Origin: Symsagittifera roscoffensis
Lineage: Eukaryota > Xenacoelomorpha > Acoela > Convolutidae
Length of the DNA: 64,000 bases
Assembly (NCBI RefSeq): GCF_963678635.1
Contig: NC_087068.1
Span: forward strand, 10,732,027 to 10,796,026
Direction of reading: 5' to 3'
Part shown: in pieces, positions 61,040 through 64,000 of the stretch
How the letters are laid out: the number at the start of each line of letters is the position of its first letter
Numbering within the stretch: position 1 is the first letter of the stretch
Program-made: the position numbers and the translations under genes
The notes under the pieces: model-generated
Seen by the model: only the letters and a program-made list of their open reading frames with translations
What the model was told of the DNA's origin: nothing
The model's database searches: none

Positions 61040-63900
61040 TCCTTAAACCTTTTTCGAAACTCTTCAAAATGATTTAACCATTGAAAAATCCTTTGCAAAA
61101 GTATCTTGCCAAAATATTATTTTGCAAAACGCAATGAAAGGAATAGCGCGCCCTAATTATCCTCAATTGGTCGATTGACGTTTTTTAGACTTCCATTTTA
61201 GTCCATAAAACGATTGCAGGCAAAGTATTTTCTAAAAATTGAGTTTGTAAATATTTTGCAATCAGCGCCAAATCAGCAAAACGAATAAAGATGAAACCCC
61301 ACGACCAAAAACCAGTTTTTATCTGTTTTATTTTTAAAATTGACTGCGGTACAGAAAATTTTGACAAAATAGCGTCCTTATAGTTTTTTCGGAGAGTCCT
61401 TATAGTATTTTCGATTTAAAAGTTTTTCGAAAAAACACCTCCCCCCTAGAAAAATTTCACTAGTATTGTGTCGAAAATAAATCTTAAGTCGATTATGAGG
61501 CAAACTAAACACCTCAAAACACTCTCACCTATATACTCATGCCGGCTGAAACCATGCTCGTTTTAGTCGGCTTCACCCACCGCGCAAGACTCATCAGTCT
61601 AAAATTTGTGATAATAGTAGTCTGAGGGTGAGAGACTCTTCAATATGATTTAACCATCGAAAAACTCTTTGCAAAAGTATCTTGCCAATTTTTTGTGACA
61701 ACGCAATGAAAGAAATACCGCACCCTAATTATCCTCAATTGGTCGATTGACTTTCTTATATTTCCATTGTATTCCAAAAAACGGTTGCAGGCAAAGTATT
61801 TTTTAAAATTTGAGTTTGTAAATACTTCGCAATCGGCGTTAAATCATCAAAACGAATAAAGATGAAACCCAAACTGAATGTGACTCGAAAATATATCTTA
61901 AACCAAAAAACTTTTTTAGAAATCAGCCGACCCTGATTCGAGGCCCGCAGCTTTTTTGTAGGCTTTCAAAGACGAGTCGTGTTATTTCCACGACCAAAAA
62001 TCTGTTTTTGCCTGTTTTGCTTAAAAACTTTGGCGGGGGCACAGAAAGATTTGACCAAACAGGGTCCTTATAATATTTTTGGTGAGTCCTTACAGTATTT
62101 TTGGTTTTTAATTTTTTCTAAAAACTGCCCACCAAAAACACTTTACTAGTTTTTTGTCGAACTTGAAACTATAATTGATTATGAGGCAAACGAAACACCT
62201 CAAAACTTTCCCGCTCATATACTCATACCGGCTGAAACCATGCTCGTCTTAGTCGGCTTCACTCACCGCGCTAGACTCATCAGCCCAAAATTTGTGACAA
62301 GAGTATATTTAGGGTAAGATACTTTTCAATATGATTGAATCATTGAAAAACCTTTTGCAAAAACATCTTGCCAAAATTTTATTTGAGCACAACGCAATGA
62401 AAGCAATAGCGCGCCCTAATTATCTTCAATTGGTCGATTGACATTTTTTATATTTCAATATTAGCCAAACGGTTGCTGGCAAAGTATTTTCTAGAATTTG
62501 AGTTTGTAAATATTTTGCAATCAGCGCCAAATCAGCAAAACGAATAAAGATGAAACCCCACGACCAAAAACCAGTTTTTATCTGTTTTATTTTAAAATTG
62601 ACTGCGGTACAGAAAATTTTGACAAAATAGCGTCCTTATAGTTTTTTCGGAGAGTCCTTATAGTATTTTCGATTTAAAAGTTTTTCGAAAAAACACCTCC
62701 CCCCTAGAAAATTTTCACTAGTATTGTGTCGAAAATAAATCTTAAGTCGATTATGAGGCAAACTAAACACCTCAAAACACTCTCACCTATATACTCATGC
62801 CGGCTGAAACCATGCTCGTTTTAGTCGGCTTCACCCACCGCGCAAGACTCATCAGTCTAAAATTTGTGATAATAGTAGTCTGAGGGTGAGAGACTCTTCA
62901 ATATGATTTAACCATCGAAAAACTCTTTGCAAAAGTATCTTGCCAATTTTTTTGTGACAACGCAATGAAAGAAATACCGCGCCCTAATTATCCTCAATTG
63001 GTCGATTGACTTTCTTATATTTCCATTGTATTCCAAAAAACGGATGCAGGCAAAGTATTTTTTAAAATTTGAGTTTGTAAATACTTTGCAATCGGCGTTA
63101 AATCATCAAAACGAATAAAGATGAAACCCAAACTGAATGTGACTCGAAAACATATCTTAAGCCAAAAAACTTTTTTAGAAATCAGCCGACCCTGATTCGA
63201 GGCCCGCAGCTTTTTTGTAGGCTTTCAAAGACGAGTCGTGTTATTTCCACGACCAAAAATCTGTTTTTGCCTGTTTTGCTTAAAAACTTTGGCGGGGGCA
63301 CAGAAAGATTTGACCAAACAGGGTCCTTATAATATTTTTGGTGAGTCCTTACAGTATTTTTGGTTTTTAATTTTTTCTAAAAACTGCCCACCAAAAACAC
63401 TTTACTAGTTTTTTGTCGAACTTGAAACTATAATTGATTATGAGGCAGACGAAACACCTCAAAACTTTCCCGCTCATATACTCATACCGGCTGAAACCAT
63501 GCTCGTCTTAGTCGGCTTCACTCACCGCGCTAGACTCATCAGCCCAAAATTTGTGAGAAGAGTATATTTAGGGTAAGATACTTTTCAATATGATTGAATC
63601 ATTGAAAAACCTTTTGCAAAAACATCTTGCCAAAATTTTATTTGAGCACAACGCAATGAAAGCAATAGCGCGCCCTAATTATCTTCAATTGGTCGATTGA
63701 CATTTTTTATATTTCAATATTAGCCAAACGGTTGCTGGCAAAGTTTTTTCTAGAATTTGAGTTTGTAGATTCTTTGCAATCAGTGCCAAATCATCAAAAC
63801 GAACAAAATGAAACCCAAAATGACTCTAAGACATCTCTTAGATCAAAAAATTTTGTAGAAATCAGCTTACCCTGATTTGAGGTCTGCAGCTGAGTTGTAG
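61040..63900 (+). repeat. Tandem repeat, 1,258-bp unit made of two diverged halves
   Basis: The hairpin phrase GCCGGCTGAAACCATGCTCG is at 61,541 and 62,799 (1,258 bp apart). The second-half version ACCGGCTGAAACCATGCTCG is at 62,227 and 63,486. Each unit holds two related halves of about 580 and 680 bp that share GCAATGAAAG, CGCCCTAATTAT and TCAATTGGTCGATTGAC. About 2.3 units are present before the sequence diverges near 63,900. No gene was seen. Confidence 0.92.
61541..61571 (+). other. Conserved hairpin of the 1,258-bp repeat
   Basis: Arms GCCGGCTGAAAC and GTTTTAGTCGGC pair at 12 of 12 positions, with two G-T pairs, around the 7-nt loop CATGCTC. It recurs at 62,799-62,829. The weaker second-half versions at 62,227-62,257 and 63,486-63,516 pair at 10 of 12. 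Confidence 0.8.
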
Positions 63901-64000
63901 GCTTTCAAAGGCGCGCCTCGTTTTTTCCATGGCCACAAATTCATAGTCTGGGCAGCTTTTTATAGTCGCCAACAAGGTTTTACAAGACTGCTTGTATCAC

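Noticed and set aside
61012-64000. Last exon of the transferrin-like gene
   Set aside because: No Cys-bearing segment resembling a transferrin C-terminus was found here; the region is tandem repeat, so the end of the gene is placed beyond the window.

Overview
This is eukaryotic, almost certainly invertebrate metazoan, genomic DNA. It is AT-rich, and its genes have consensus GT-AG introns. It also holds several kinds of retrotransposon, SINE-like and MITE-like repeats, and a large satellite array. The host genes have clear animal orthologues (CEBPZ/Noc1, PRMT7, a two-lobed transferrin). The species cannot be named from this sequence alone. All gene models and family alignments were made by eye; human residue numbers were recalled and counted by hand.

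Layout. 1-3570 is the 3' part of a Ty3/gypsy polyprotein, open to the left window edge, with a complete integrase and a C-terminal domain that looks like a macro (OARD1/TARG1-type) fold. Its 3' non-coding region and poly(A) tracts follow to about 4.6 kb. 4.96-5.86 kb is a decayed RTE-like LINE on the minus strand. 6.97-10.89 kb is a nested pair of LINEs: an old minus-strand element (LINE A) interrupted by a plus-strand LINE B. LINE B is flanked by a 6-bp target duplication and carries an inverted copy of its own target at its 5' junction. A tRNA-like sequence lies at 11.0 kb. 11.5-14.1 kb is CEBPZ, with a single-exon coding region. 15.0-19.1 kb is PRMT7 in three exons. 19.1-25.4 kb is intergenic and repeat-bearing.

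From 25,474 to beyond the right edge runs one very large plus-strand gene for a secreted transferrin-family protein. Fourteen exons with matching phases encode 765 residues, and the C-terminal end lies outside the window. Both lobes are present. By alignment all four iron ligands and the carbonate-binding Arg are replaced in the N-lobe. In the C-lobe only the His ligand remains. The protein therefore looks like an iron-free transferrin with another job. Intron 3 (13.25 kb) holds a roughly 10.6-kb array of about 145-bp satellite monomers with two nested higher-order repeats of 1,599 and 1,432 bp. Intron 11 (7.2 kb) holds a 750-bp near-perfect palindrome. Other introns carry G-rich tracts and composite tRNA-like repeats. 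The last 3 kb, downstream of exon 14 and possibly still intronic, is a 1,258-bp tandem repeat with a conserved hairpin.

CEBPZ (ribosome assembly) and PRMT7 (arginine methylation) are housekeeping genes lying head-to-tail on the plus strand. The transferrin-like gene follows on the same strand, and nothing links the three functionally. The most notable items are the transferrin that has lost its ligands, the intronic satellite, the LINE insertion with an inverted copy of its target, and the macro-like domain on the Ty3 polyprotein.
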